Shown one piece after another: positions 13,201 through 24,981 of a DNA stretch of 64,000 bases; the first letter of the stretch is position 1, and each line of letters opens with the position of its first letter. Location: positions 558,001 through 622,000 of the forward strand of contig JAFEVB010000029.1 of the NCBI GenBank assembly GCA_032629725.1, read 5' to 3'. Under the pieces are notes generated by a model. It saw nothing but the letters and a program-made list of their open reading frames with translations, was not told the origin of the DNA and ran no database searches. Made by a program: the position numbers and the translations under genes. Source of the DNA: Gremmenia infestans. Its lineage: Eukaryota; Ascomycota; Leotiomycetes; Helotiales; Hamatocanthoscyphaceae.

Positions 13201-14106
13201 TCAAGGCACACCTTTGCCTTCCCTCGTGGCCTTTGCCAATTCAGACATTGCGACATCATCAGCATATCGCTGATAAATCGGCAAATAATGCTGCCGCTCA
13301 CTCGTCGAGTTAACGATACTGTCCCTGTTCTCTACCGCTTTCTGCCACTTTTCGAACCTTTGGGCCCAAGCTTCTTCCTTTGGCAATTTGATACCTCCTT
13401 TGAAATGGTCAAAGACCCAAAGTCGCACCACCCACGGGGCAACGACCAAGTCAATGAGACTCAGGTCTCTCCCCAGAAAATAGGGACCTTCAGGATCCAT
13501 CTCTTGTGTGAATTGCTTCAACTGCTCGACGAATTCCAGGCGGACTTTCTCAAGACCAGTATCAGAAGCAGACTTGGGCTGGTATTGCAGAAAGCGATGA
13601 AAAGCGGGGATGATACGCGAAGTAACAAAATCAGCCCATATCTTCATCCGGGCTTTGGTGTATGGGTCAGAAGGGACCAGCTTGGGAGTAGCTGAAGGAT
13701 ATGCATCTTCAAGAAACTCGCACACCACGGTACTTTCGTACAATGGTTTGTTATCATATTGAAGAGTCGGAACTAGTCCACGAGGGTTCAGATCGAGGAG
13801 AGACTTCGGTTTATGGTACGGATTCACCTAGTTTGTTGGTCAGTATACGTCGAGGGTGTTTGAACTGGCGACGCACTTCGATGTATTGGAAGGGGATGTT
13901 CTTCTCTAAAAGGACCAGGAGAACCCGTTGAACGAATGGACAGAACTAGTACTGACTTAGAGAACTATTATGAAAGAGGCAGGGGTTGGAAATACCCATC
14001 CCGAATACAGTTTCAGTGGCTCCTCTTTTTGGTGAGCTTTCACCATAGCTGCGGCCGCCCCGGTGGCATTAGGGAAGAGTTGCGCATCTGGATGATCGCC
14101 GGCCAT
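13201..14106 (-). CDS. Omega-like glutathione S-transferase
   Basis: Exons 14106-13996, 13945-13877 and 13827-13201 join to 268 residues. The thioredoxin-fold domain carries the omega-class catalytic motif WFCPFVQR (Cys at about residue 39), whose codons are split by the first intron. The glutathione-site pieces NPRGLVPTL and ESTVVCEFLED follow. The helical C-terminal domain runs from about 110 to 240. Omega-class enzymes with an active-site cysteine usually act as thiol transferases or dehydroascorbate reductases; the substrate here cannot be read from sequence. An N-terminal extension of about 30 residues precedes the fold and does not look like a secretion signal. It is convergent with the PGA1-like gene and divergent from the WW-domain gene. 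Confidence 0.9.
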
Positions 14107-14670
14107 GTTGATGAGCAAACGAGCAGTGTAACAATACAATCAAGTCAATGAAAGAAGACGAGTCCTGGAAATAATCTTGAGTTACAAGTTTTGAAATATA
14201 TTGATCCTAGAAGATCTTATTACATACTCTATACCTAGGGCAGCCCCCGCAGTGACGCCATTTACGAGTTGATCGGGGTGGGGCATATTTACGGCTCCTT
14301 CACATCTCATGCTTCACTTGCGCTTGAGACGGCCATCTCTCAACTATCCCATTCTGCGGAACAGAAGATCAACATAATACTCGAACTTATAGCTAAAGTA
14401 GGCAACAAGTCATCTCGCGTGTAATACCCGTAGTAGTGATGACAGAGTCATTATCCCTACGCAGCTGAATACAGTCAGGTGTGGCTGATTATCGAGGGGC
14501 AGCACAGCCTCTCTCCACGCACCGTATAGACCGACGTTCGCAGCTTTCTTTGCGGCCCAACCCACACATAAAGACATCCCTCCTTCACAATAATCTCTAT
14601 CTCTCTCCTCTTCTCCCTCCTCCTTCTTTCTCGAAACCGCAAGAATCGGGTTATTGCGCGCAAAACAACC
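14107..14670. promoter_or_regulatory. Divergent promoter, GST and WW-domain gene
   Basis: A 564-base region between opposite start codons. Just before the WW-gene start there is a pyrimidine tract (roughly 14579-14630, CTCTCC and CCTCC repeats), common in fungal core promoters. No individual operator is called. Confidence 0.5.
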
Positions 14671-16278
14671 ATGACCGGTCCATCAACGTGCGCCCATCCC
14701 CCACTATCTCTCTCCCTCCATATCTATATCGCGCCAAGCTAACAAGAAATCTGATTACAGACCCGGCCAAGAAGGCCCCTCGTACGGTCCACCCTCACTC
14801 CCCGAAGGTTGGATCGCGCAATGGGATGGCATGTCCAAGAAATACTACTTCGTGCAACTCTCTACCGGCGCTTCGCAATGGGATACCCCCACACACGCTG
14901 CGCCCACAGGTCCCACGCCCCAAGCTACTCCGCAGGGAGGACTGGAACATCCGTATGGAACGCCTGGTGAGGGTCCGCAGGACTTGAATATCATCCAGAA
15001 TCCGGATGGCTCGCAGAGCATTAAGCATGCGGATGGGACGGTGGAGCCGTATTCAGGGGATAGGAGTTTGACGGTACGTTTCTGCTTTTGTGGTTGGGGG
15101 GTTGGGGTTGCTGACAAGAGTCATGTAGTCTTTTGCTATGAACCAGTTAATGGGTGGAGGAAAGAAGCAGAAGCAGAGTCAGGGTGGATTGGGAGGACTT
15201 GCCAGCTCGTTTCTTGGGGGCGGTTCGTCTGGAGGAAGTGGTGGTTCAAGTGGAGGCGCTGGGGGCATTGTGGGTGCTTTGGCGGGAAGCTTACTTGGAG
15301 GTGGGAAGAAAACGAATAATGGCCAGCAATCTGGGAACTATTCTGGGGCTCAGCAACAACAGCATGGCGGTGGGGCAGGTGGATTAATGGGGAATCTCGG
15401 TGGAATGTTTGGCGGACATCATGGTCAGGTATGTTGAGATTCTGCTCTATTTCTAGAGTATATACTAATGCCGCTGATAGCAACAACAAGGAGGAAGCAA
15501 CGAGTATGGTTATTCTCAACACGGAGGTGCTCAACAAGGAGGCTACTCCGGCTCAGCACCACCAAGTTCCTACCAACCTAGCGGAGCTTCTCACACATCC
15601 TACAACACACCCCCTCAATCACAGCACGGCCAACCACAGCACCACGACTCCCAACCATCATACGGCGGCCAAAACCCCTCCTACGGTGCCTCCGCACAGC
15701 CACCCTACGGAGGAGCCCCTCAACACCAGCAATCATCAAGCTACGGCGGTTCCCCACCACCAAACCAACCTCCATACGGCGGAATTCAGCACCAAGATTC
15801 CTACGGCTCCTCCCACCCACCATCCCACCAACAATACCCGCCCCAGGGGCAGGGACAACACGGTCAATACGCACCCCAGGCCCACAAACTAGGCCACGAG
15901 CAATATCCCCCGCCTCCCGGCCAACAACAGCAATATCCCCCACCTCCAGGCCAACAACAGCAATATCCACCCCCACCAGGTCAGTACCCCGGCCCCCCCT
16001 CCCAAACCGGCCCCTCAGCAGCCTACGCCCCTCCTCCCCCCTCCTACGGCCAACCACCACAGCATTCCGGAAACCTAAATCAACCGCAACATAGCCATTT
16101 CCAGGGCATGCATCATGCGGAGCATGCGGGCGGATTATATGGGAATGGTGCAGGTGGCGGGGGAGGGCCGCCGCTGAATATGGGCAGTCATCCCGGGCAT
16201 GGACAGGGACAGGGTCCGCAATATGGTGAGCAGCAGGGACAGTATGGTGGACAGCATCAGCAGCAGCAGCGGTGGTAG
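14671..16278 (+). CDS. WW-domain protein with Gly-rich and Pro/Gln-rich tail
   Basis: Exons 14671-14687, 14761-15073, 15129-15428 and 15481-16278 join in frame to 475 residues. One WW domain lies at about residues 17-50 (LPEGWIAQWDGMSKKYYFV to QWDTPT), with both signature tryptophans. A Gly/Ser segment (GGGSSGGSGGSSGGAGG) and a hydrophobic-glycine stretch reading IVGALAGSLLGGGK follow. The C-terminal half is low-complexity Gln/Pro/Tyr/Gly with a QYPPPPGQQQ repeat. By family knowledge WW domains bind proline-rich peptides, and this tail is itself a plausible ligand, so self-association is possible (inference). I do not recognise a named orthologue. The last coding exon has few ATGs, so it is easy to miss by ORF finding. 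Confidence 0.85.
15901..15981 (+). repeat. 30-bp tandem repeat in coding sequence
   Basis: Two nearly identical 30-base units (15901-15930 and 15931-15960) and a partial third encode QYPPPPGQQQ in frame within the WW-domain gene. Copy number is likely to vary among strains. Confidence 0.85.
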
Positions 16279-16622
16279 TGGATGATTTGTGATTGTGGGA
16301 TTGGGTTGATGGGCATGGGCGTGCGTGGGCATGGGGGCATGGGTGGTATTTTATGAAAAGTTTCCTTTGGTTCTTACGATGGATTTGGAATGCAGTGGGT
16401 TGGTTTCATTTAGAAGAAATGGAAATCCCAGATATATTATAGTCATAATCTCATAATGGCATTTTCTCAATCTGAGTTCTTTACTTTCCCCTCTCAATAG
16501 ACCCCTTTACACGAAACCAACAAGCGAAAAACCATGCTATTCCCCCAACATCCGTTCTTTGCTTATTTTTCCTCGTCACTCATTAATCGTCATTACAAAT
16601 ACAATTACTATCAATCAATCAA
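16279..16622. other. Intergenic between convergent genes
   Basis: 344 bases between the stop codons of the WW-domain gene and the PEBP gene. A GGGCATGGG-type repeat lies just after the WW stop (about 16309-16342). The rest is AT-rich 3' flank. No gene is seen. Confidence 0.6.
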
Positions 16623-17601
16623 TCACTGCTTCTCCTTGAAATAATTTCCCCCAACAACTACTAGCCCCTCCCTTTTCGCCCAATCTCTAACACCATGGCC
16701 TTCCTTACCAGTTCCCCAGTGCTGGCGCGTTTCTGGGAGGGTGAGATTTGTGTTAGGGCCTTCGAGGAGGATGAAGACGTAGCGGTGGTAGCCTGTTCCT
16801 GTGGGTGGGCCTGGTGCTTTGTCTGTTGATTTCATGCAAGGATTAGGAGGATTTCATTGATATCTTATAGTTAGGTAGGAGAATGAGATGGAATGGAGCA
16901 GGAAGAAAGGCTGGTCTTACATTTGACTAAATCCTCGATTTTTGCGGTATCGATATTAAATTCGAATCTCGAGGCAAAATCTGAATCAAGGAGTCTCACG
17001 GCTTCGGAGACTGGTGCGATCCAATGACACATCTCACTGTAGATAGATAAAGTTAGCGACTATTCTTTCGGGATTTTGTTAAAAGTACAGTAGAGTAGAA
17101 ACTTCGAAAGCACGTGCGGACAAGAAGGGCTTTACTTCCTAATAACCTACCTCCATTTCGGATTTCCCCTAGACGGCGCATCCGGATCCGTAAGTGCAAT
17201 TGTCAGACCGGTCGTAGACTTCATGTCCGGACAATACACCGTGAGAGACGGCTTTCCCTTAGTTTTGGATACTTTGAGCTTCTTTCCTGGGAAAACGACT
17301 TGTGAATGTTTGCCATGGCCGTATGTGGGGAGAATAAAACATTTTGGGTGGAAGTCATCGACTATGTCGGGGATGATGGAGGCTTTCTTCAAGCTATCTA
17401 GTGTGTAAGTAACGCGAGTTAAAGTTCGGTGGGAGTGGAAGTGACTTACGCATGTCTGACTCTGTCGAGTTGGTCATTCTTGGAGCTGGTGGTGGGGCCT
17501 TTAAAGGGGCTGAGGATTATTTGGTCTGTGGGAATGGCAAGACTGGGGGTGATTATGGGTGCGACTAAAAGGAGGATGCTTGGGAGGTTTGTCAATTGCA
17601 T
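16623..17601 (-). CDS. Secreted phosphatidylethanolamine-binding protein (PEBP)
   Basis: Exons 17601-17450, 17393-17151, 17036-16921 and 16822-16623 join to 236 residues. The PEBP signatures are present: DPDAPSR near residue 120, CHWIAP near 134 and YHRYVFILL near 181. The N terminus (MQLTNLPSILLLVAPIITP) reads as a cleavable signal peptide, so the protein is predicted to enter the secretory pathway. The yeast relative Tfs1, an inhibitor of carboxypeptidase Y, is mainly cytosolic. The family binds phospholipids or inhibits proteases and kinases; which applies here is unknown. The long linker between signal peptide and core (SPFKGPTTSSKND) is hydrophilic. It is transcribed away from DNM1. Confidence 0.88.
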
Positions 17602-18824
17602 TTTGTAATGGAGAATTGGAATTGAAATACTGGGGAGCTTTGGGAGGTGATTCTGGCTGGTTGGTAGAAGATACGTTTTAGTGGACTTTATTTTATAACT
17701 TGAGATTTAGAAGGATCAATAGAGTAATTTCGACTTATAGATGCTGTCGCTTTCTTCCCCGCATAATTTATGACATACGTCATGGAGACATCTCATTGGC
17801 TCATACTAGAGGATCACGTGATATTAGAATAAACTTGGATTTTATATTACATTGATAATGTCCAGAATTGCCCAAATTGACGTTAATAAATGTCCAATTT
17901 TTGGAGCCGATCTATTGATATAGCAAGAACAACTAGGTAGGGTAGGTAGGCACCAAAAACCCAGGATTGGGTAACAAGACGGTATGGCAGCAATAGGGGT
18001 CATGTATCAAACCAAAGCCAAAACCCATACATTCGCAAATTTGATAACTCAGACCATTTGTAGCTTTGAGAGGTGTTGCAGTATGCTCTTTAGAAGTATC
18101 TTTAGAAGTTTCAAAAACTACACAATAGTAACTAGCAACAAGACATGAAAAGACTTCATCTCAGAGCAAACATTTGGGAAATGTGGTCTAGTCTGAGAAC
18201 TCAAATCCGTGAAGAAGATATTACAAGGAGAGATCGAAATCTTTAATACGCCCTCTAGATAGAGAACTAGAAAGTGTCCCGGTACTGTCCTGGTGACTGG
18301 TCGGAATAAAATGCTGGGACACCATGTGCGCTGTTCTTGTCACATGAAGCTTCCCGAAGAATCCAGGGGCTTAAAGTAAGTATCAAAATGCGTCAGAAAA
18401 AGAATCCGTTGGAAGTGTGCAAAGAAAAAGAGATACATTCCTCACATGGAGTATAGTAACAATGAATCGCGGTTTTAATCCACTTGGAACTTTCTAGTGA
18501 AAGAGTTTGTTGTCACTGAGATACAGCACATAGCCGTCATCCGCCACAAGTGGCTAAGCCTGGTCTGGCCTGGCATCCGAGCGACACCATCGCATAACTA
18601 CAAATCTTGGAAGTAAATAACTGCATTATCAACAAAACCCACCACAGCCTGTGTCCCACGCAACAAAACGTGCCCCTTGGGATCCTCCCGAATACCCTTT
18701 CAGTGGAACCTTGACGCGCCAGTCTCTCATTTTGTCGTCGAGCTCGTTCCGAATTCCCAACGCGACGCATCAACTCGCCTGAACTCTCCCTCAGCCGGCT
18801 TTTACAACCTCCATCCTCAACACC
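17602..18824. other. Divergent intergenic region, PEBP and DNM1
   Basis: 1.2 kb holding both promoters. It includes a reverse CCAAT (ATTGG, 17795-17799) and the palindrome ATCACGTGAT at 17813-17822. A GGTAGG run lies at about 17934-17950. I see no gene. Confidence 0.5.
17813..17822. promoter_or_regulatory. E-box palindrome ATCACGTGAT upstream of PEBP gene
   Basis: A perfect 10-base palindrome around CACGTG, 212 bases upstream of the PEBP start and 14 bases from a reverse CCAAT. CACGTG is the site of the fungal Cbf1/Pho4/SREBP-type bHLH factors. Use in vivo is inferred. Confidence 0.35.
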
Positions 18825-21412
18825 ATGGCAGCTCTCGGTGAAGACTTGCTGGGGATAGTCAATAAGCTGCAGGATCTGGTCTTCAATACTATCGGCAACG
18901 ACAGTTTAGATCTCCCTCAGATCGTACGGAATACTCCCTGTTTTTACATTATAGACTCTACTAACTCTTGCCCCTCAAGGTCGTTGTAGGTTCCCAATCC
19001 TCGGGCAAGTCTTCAGTCCTCGAAAACATCGTCGGTCGAGACTTCCTCCCCCGTGGTAGTGGGATCGTCACTCGAAGACCCCTCATTCTCCAGCTCATCA
19101 ATGTCCCAAGCGATGAAGATGCCCCGGAAGCACATACAGCAGACGCTGTTGCAACACAACCAGAATGGGCAGAGTTCCACCACATACCTAATCGAAGATT
19201 CACGGAATTTCAAGATGTCAAGCGGGAAATAGAGAACGAGACAGCCCGGATTGCTGGTAATAACAAGGGTATCAATCGGTCACCTATAAATCTCAAAATA
19301 TACTCTCCGCATGTTCTGAGCTTGACATTGGTGGATCTGCCTGGGTTGACAAAAGTAAGGAATTCCAAATATGCTGTAAGCTGAAGAGTCAATAGCTGAT
19401 CTCAAATCTCACAGGTTCCAATTGGAGATCAACCAACCGATATCGAAAAGCAGACTAGAAACCTCATCTCGGAATATATTGCCAAGCCAAACAGTATCAT
19501 ACTAGCTGTCTCACCTGCGAACGTCGATATTGTAAACTCCGAGGCCTTGAAACTCGCCCGCCATGTGGATCCCTTGGGCAGAAGGACGATTGGAGTCCTG
19601 ACGAAAATTGATCTTATGGACCATGGAACGAACGCTCTGGATATTCTCTCAGGGCGGGTATACCCTTTGAAGCTTGGGTTTATAGGAGTTGTCAACCGAT
19701 CACAGCAAGACATTCAGGGAAACAAGTCTCTTGCAGAAGCATTGAAGTCGGAGGCGGACTTCTTCAAACACCACCCAGCGTACAGGAATATGGCCAACAG
19801 ATGCGGGACTCAATTTTTAGCCAAGAGTTTGAATCAGACGTTGATGGCCCACATCAGAGAGAGGCTTCCAGACATCAAGGCCAGATTGAACACGTTGATG
19901 GGTCAAACGCAACAAGAACTCGCCAGCTACGGAGACATGCATTTCAGCGGGAAGGAACACAGAGGGTCTCTAGTTTTACAACTGATGACTCGATTTGCCT
20001 CTTCCTTTATATCATCAATAGATGGTACATCAACAGAGATATCCACCAAGGAACTCTGTGGAGGTGCCAGGATCTACTACATTTTTAATTCGGTTTTCGG
20101 AAACTCCCTAGAAACAATAGACCCGACCACAAATCTATCCGCTCTCGATATTAGAACAGCAATTCGAAATTCCACTGGACCACGACCAAGTCTTTTCGTC
20201 CCCGAGCTTGCCTTTGATCTTCTGGTCAAACCCCAAATCAAGCTTCTGGAGGTCCCCAGTCAAAGGTGTGTAGAGCTCGTCTATGAGGAATTGATCAAGA
20301 TATGTCATACATGCGGATCTACAGAATTGTCAAGATTCCCTCGGCTACAAGCCAAGCTTATCGAGGTTGTCTCTGACCTCCTCCGTGAACGTCTCGGACC
20401 TGCCTCCAATTACGTGGAGTCTCTGATCTCTATACAGCGAGCATACATCAATACCAACCACCCTAATTTCCTTGGTGCAGCAGCTGCTATGAGCAACGTC
20501 GTCTCAAACAAGCAGGACAAAGAGAGGAAAAGGCTTTTGCAAGAGGAACGTGAGAGGCGAGAACGGAAAAAGCATAAGGAGCTTGGCACTAATGGTGTTG
20601 ATACTCCAGAGGACGAGGAAGAAGGCGCGGAGAGACAGATTGAAAATCTTCCTCAGCGAAAACAACTCCACAAGGGCGCTCGGAGTATGTCACCAGCGAT
20701 ACGCGAGAATGGCGTTTCAGGGCTTGCTGCAACTATGAATGGAGTCAGATCTGGCTCGCCGCCAAGGTTCAATGGCCAGGCAGCCGGTGGGGCTCGAGAT
20801 TCATTCTTGAACTACTTCTTTGGCAAGGATGGAGGCTTGCCTGCCGGTGGAGCTGGTGGATCTGGCACAGGGCAGAGCAACCAAAGTTCAAACTTAGGTC
20901 GACATGTCAGTCAAAGCACAGAGCCTAGTTTCAGTCAGAGCATCAGAAGGCAGGAGGAGCGCGTACATAGAACTCCTGCTCAGCAGTCACGAGAAGATGA
21001 CTATGAGCTTGGAAGAGCTCAGAGGGATTATGATTACAATTCTCCATTCGTAAGAGTTCTCCATCTTTCATGTATAAGTCCAGCTAACAAGTTGCAGGGC
21101 AACAATAATGAGCCAGCACTCACAGATCGCGAGGCAATGGAGACAGAACTGATTCGCGCCCTGATCTCATCATACTTCAACATCGTCCGAGAATCGATCG
21201 CAGACCAAGTCCCCAAAGCGGTCATGCACTTACTCGTCAACCACTCCAAAGACGTTGTCCAAAACCGATTAGTCAGCGAGCTATACAAGGAAACCCTCTT
21301 TGAAGAGCTCCTATACGAAGACGACGCTGTGAAGAAAGAGCGTGAGAAGTGCGAAAAACTTCTCAAGACGTACAGAGAAGCGGCTACAATCGTCGGCGAG
21401 GTCGGCATATAG
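18825..21412 (+). CDS. DNM1: Dynamin-related GTPase Dnm1, mitochondrial/peroxisomal fission
   Basis: Exons 18825-18923, 18980-19354, 19415-21049 and 21098-21412 give 807 residues. The GTPase domain has the P loop GSQSSGKSS (about 37-45), DLPGL and LTKIDLM. The middle domain follows (IQRAYINTNHPNF region). A low-complexity insert B carries a DSFLNYFFGKDGG motif typical of Dnm1/Drp1, which separates it from Vps1. The GTPase effector domain ends the protein (YFNIVRES to EAATIVGEVGI). The protein self-assembles on the outer mitochondrial membrane and peroxisomes to drive fission. The last intron (21050-21097, 48 bases) is a multiple of three and has no stop, so its retention would add 16 residues at the insert B/effector-domain junction. 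GT and AG ends and a GCTAAC branch support splicing. Confidence 0.95.
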
Positions 21413-22368
21413 ATAGCAGATCGGAATCGGAAGGTTGTTTGAGTAGTTGGTTACATAAGGCGCTCACACGCGAGGATGATGGGATGATGGGCTTTGTAGA
21501 ATACTTGTACCAGGTGTTGTTTTCCGCTTTTCAGGGTGGGAAGTGTACTTTTCAAAACTCGACTACTCTACTACATTGGGCTGGGTTGGCCCGGATTTGG
21601 AGACGATTATGTTTATACAGCAGAAGAAAACCAGACTCACTCTTAAATGCCAGACCTGGGCATCCTCTGGATCAAGTGACATATGGTCAAGACACATTTT
21701 GCCTGCTATTACGGACAATTCCATATTCTTAAAGGCATCTTATCTAATTCACCTTAAAGTTTGATAATCATGAGCAGAAAATCATGCCGACCCCAAGTTG
21801 AGCGCTGATTGGCAATGTGCCTTATCTCCTTCTGGTTAGTACAATATAAAATGGGCCAAGCGGCTCGCTATATGGTCCGTGCCCTGCCCTGCCCTGCCTT
21901 GCCGGAGATGGAGATCAGTCAGTACAGTACATTAGCTCCAACTTTATATTTCCTCTCGTCCAGCTCTGGCTCTAGTCTGAATCCTAAGGTACCTCCTACC
22001 TTATTGAGGTCGACATTACCTTATTATATAAGTAATGTAAAAAATTCTTACTCTGTACGTTGCTCTTCATCATAGAAGCCATGGGCAAGTAATAAGTACC
22101 ATCGCTGTCGTCTTGGCTTCTTTTTGACATAATGTTAAAAGCGTCTACTGAGTAACTCAACTCCTGTCATCCTCCCAAGCCACAGGGTAACATATGGTAA
22201 TCAGCTTGCATACCATACCTAGAAGCCAAGACAGAATTCAGACTTTTGCTTGCACCGCACTGCACATGATAAAGAGGCTCTCTATCCCTCTGATCAATCT
22301 TCATATGCAGCTCCCAGGTCCTATACCAGTTACCCCTAGACAACCCCTGCATCTAAAATATACCCGCA
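21413..22368. other. Intergenic between DNM1 and LtrA-type gene
   Basis: About 950 bases. It contains a CCCTG-rich short tandem run near 21880-21903 and AT-rich flank. The last part is the promoter of the LtrA-type locus. No gene is supported. Confidence 0.55.
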
Positions 22369-24777
22369 ATGTCCACAACCCCACCTACAACAATCCCCGC
22401 CACAACAACAAGCAGCATTCGTCACCATCACCACCGCGGCCACCGCCTGCGCAACTTCCTCCTACCCAACGGCCGGGAAGTCCACATAGCGCTGTCACCC
22501 GAGGAAGCAGAATCCCTCAAGCAGCGCCTCTCCGCCGTCCGCAATGGCGAGCCCTTTAACCTCGTGCTCTCGGGGTCCCCCGAGCACTTGGAAGCACTGC
22601 GGCAGGCGCATACGCATAATGAGGCCCGGAGAGAGACGCTGAGGGAGAGGCATGGGAATGCGTATGATGAGTTTGAGAGTGTGAGGAGTGAACTTGATGC
22701 GTTGGGGAGTGAATTACATATGTTGACTGATCATGCTGTTAGCTTAGATGCTAACTTTAGTAAGGTGGGTTGAATGAAGTCTGCCTTTATTTAAGAGTTA
22801 AGCTTTAGAATTACGTCTTGGAAACTATCATAGTTTCCAAGAGCGAGGGTTTCTGACTTATATACCCCTACTGTACTAACTTGCTTCCAGTATGGGTACA
22901 GTGCCCATTTGAGAACGTATGATGATACGAGTGGGGGGCCCAGCGAGACGAGTAGTGTTAGTGGGTGGCATGGGAGTGATGAGCATGAGAAGAAGGACTG
23001 GGAGGATTATGAAGGTTTATAAAAAAGTAAGTTCAATTTCTTTTTGCGTGAGTAAGACATTATACTGATATCATGGATAGCCAACTGTGAGGCAGTATTT
23101 TCATAAAGGTCTCTTGTGGCGAGCCTCGGAAGATACTGATGTCGCTTCGTTTGAGCTTTTCGTGGACTTGCTTTATGTTGGTATTATTGCTATCAACGGC
23201 GATCATGCTGCTGAGGGCCCAACTGGTTATGAGCTTCTACGCTTCACCATCACTTTTATGATGAGTTGGAAGATCTGGAGTGACCTTGCGACTATTATTG
23301 GTTGGTTTGAGACGGATGATATTATGCAGCGGCTATTTGTACTATTTGTTATGTCTTGTCTTCTTGGGTAAGCTCTCCCTGAACTATCTCATTACATCTG
23401 GCCAAAGTCTTTCTCTCGTACCGCTTCAGCAATTACTTGGCTGAGAACTAACACACCCCTAGCCTAACAACAAATATGCTTGCCTTTTTCGACCACACAT
23501 ACTCGCAACTCATCTCCTTCTATCTTGCCGCTCGCCTCTTCATGGCGAGCTACTATTTCTTCCTCTCCTTCATAATCCCCATGGTCCGCGGCGTCATGAC
23601 CGTGATCCCAGCCACCCTCTGGATAGCCAGCGTCCACATATCCATGCCCCTCCGCCTAGCCCCCATCTGGATCGCGCTAGCCCTCGATCTCGTTGGCGTC
23701 ATATCGGTATACCTGCTTATAAAAAGCAAACAAGCCTTCCCCTGATCCGTAGAAGAATGGATCGACCGCGCATTCGAATTCATGCCCGCTCTTAACATCG
23801 AGCATAAAGTAGAGCGGACAAACGCGTTCGTGACGCTCGTTTTCGGGTATAGTGTCGTGGCGGTTATCTATCAGAGCGCGGCGTCTTTCGGCTTGAATGC
23901 TTACTATGGGAAGGCGGCGCTGGGGTTGATCCAGGCGTTTTGCTTTAATTGGATTTATTTCGAGCTTGATGGCGCGGATCTGTTTGCGCATGCTATTAGG
24001 CGCTCTGCTAGTGCTTGTAAGTTATCTATTCCTATTCTATCCCCCTAACTAACTACCTTATCCTTCTTCGAGTATTGTGATTGTACGGAGTATATGTGCT
24101 GACGAGACAATCAAGCAATGGTCTGGAATACCATGCACCTCCCTTTCATCATGTCCTTCGTGCTAGGCGCGGCTGCACTCTCTAAGCTCGTCATTGCGCA
24201 CGATTGTCAGGATACGGAAGTGGATCATCTGACTGAGACCTACATGGCGAAATCAGATGATGAGATCCCGATCGGACTACGTTGGTTCTACTGCGCTGGT
24301 CTCGGAATCGCTTTACTGTGCATGGGTACGCTATTCTCTCCTTCCATTTTACATGCCGATCTGATCTCATCATCTGGTTTCATTCATCTATTTTCAACCG
24401 AACCGAACCGAACTAATCCATCCTCAACAGGCATAATCTCGCTCTCCCACATCCACAAAGACGGGCCCCTTGGCCAGCGTCTCCGCAAGAAACACCGCAT
24501 GGCGAACCGCTTCTGCGTCTGCGCCATCCTCTTCTGCCTACCTACAGCCCGTGCCCTCAACTCCCTGCACCTCATCTCCATTGTGACCGGCCTGATTGTG
24601 TGAGTGCTGCTGCTAGAGCTGTGGGGCTGCAGTTGTCCGGAAGAGAGCTTCTTTGGCGAGAAGAGGGGGTGTAGGTATACGGCTAGGTGCAGGGCTGGGA
24701 GAGGCGAGGTGGCTGATGCGGAGGGAGAGGCGAGGAAAGGGGGGGAGGTGGGGGGAGTTGGACTGGCATTTTCGTAG
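22369..24777 (+). pseudogene. Disrupted fungal LtrA-type multi-pass membrane protein
   Basis: Inferred exons 22369-22764, 22891-23026, 23081-23367, 23463-24016, 24116-24325 and 24431-24777. The N-terminal soluble part (HRLRNFLLPNGREVHIALSP; GSPEHLEALR) and the membrane part (PTVRQYFHKGLLWRASED; FELFVDLLYVGIIAI; HKVERTNAFVTLVFGYS) belong together in other fungal LtrA-family proteins as I remember them. Here they are broken three times. The frame runs to a TAA at 23020-23022 and the donor at 23027 is one base out of phase with the exon at 23081. A TGA at 23743-23745 splits a frame that continues unchanged on both sides. A TGA at 24601-24603 precedes an open tail (ELWGCSCPEESFFGE) that resembles the usual C terminus. 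All introns keep good borders. Either the gene decayed recently or there are assembly errors. The bacterial LtrA role in cold growth should not be assumed here. Confidence 0.75.
22817..22841. repeat. 25-bp near-perfect palindrome in an intron
   Basis: CTTGGAAACTAT, one base, then its exact reverse complement ATAGTTTCCAAG. It lies within the first intron (22765-22890) of the LtrA-type locus and could form a tight hairpin in DNA or pre-mRNA. Confidence 0.75.
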
Positions 24778-24981
24778 GGAGATGGGGGGGGGGTATATAT
24801 ATGTGCCGTGGTAATAGGCTTGAGCTATTGAATTACAGTGCTGGTGGTATATATCTGATAATTTAAAAGTCTAATAACTTGAACAAATTTAAGATTTCCA
24901 CCAGTGTTTACTCGTAACTACTATCATTACTCGTGAGCCATGAAACCTACTCCCTGCACCGTGGACTGCGATCTCAGCCAC

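Noticed and set aside
22369..23022. Separate small gene ending at TAA 23022, with an independent LtrA gene after it
   Set aside because: The downstream LtrA exon has no in-frame ATG near its start, a good donor and acceptor connect the two parts, and the two parts are joined in the fungal LtrA family as I remember it. A disrupted single gene explains more.
23707..23752. 46-base intron removing the TGA at 23743
   Set aside because: GT and AG are present, but the length is not a multiple of three and the exon after it would be out of frame with the continuing LtrA sequence.
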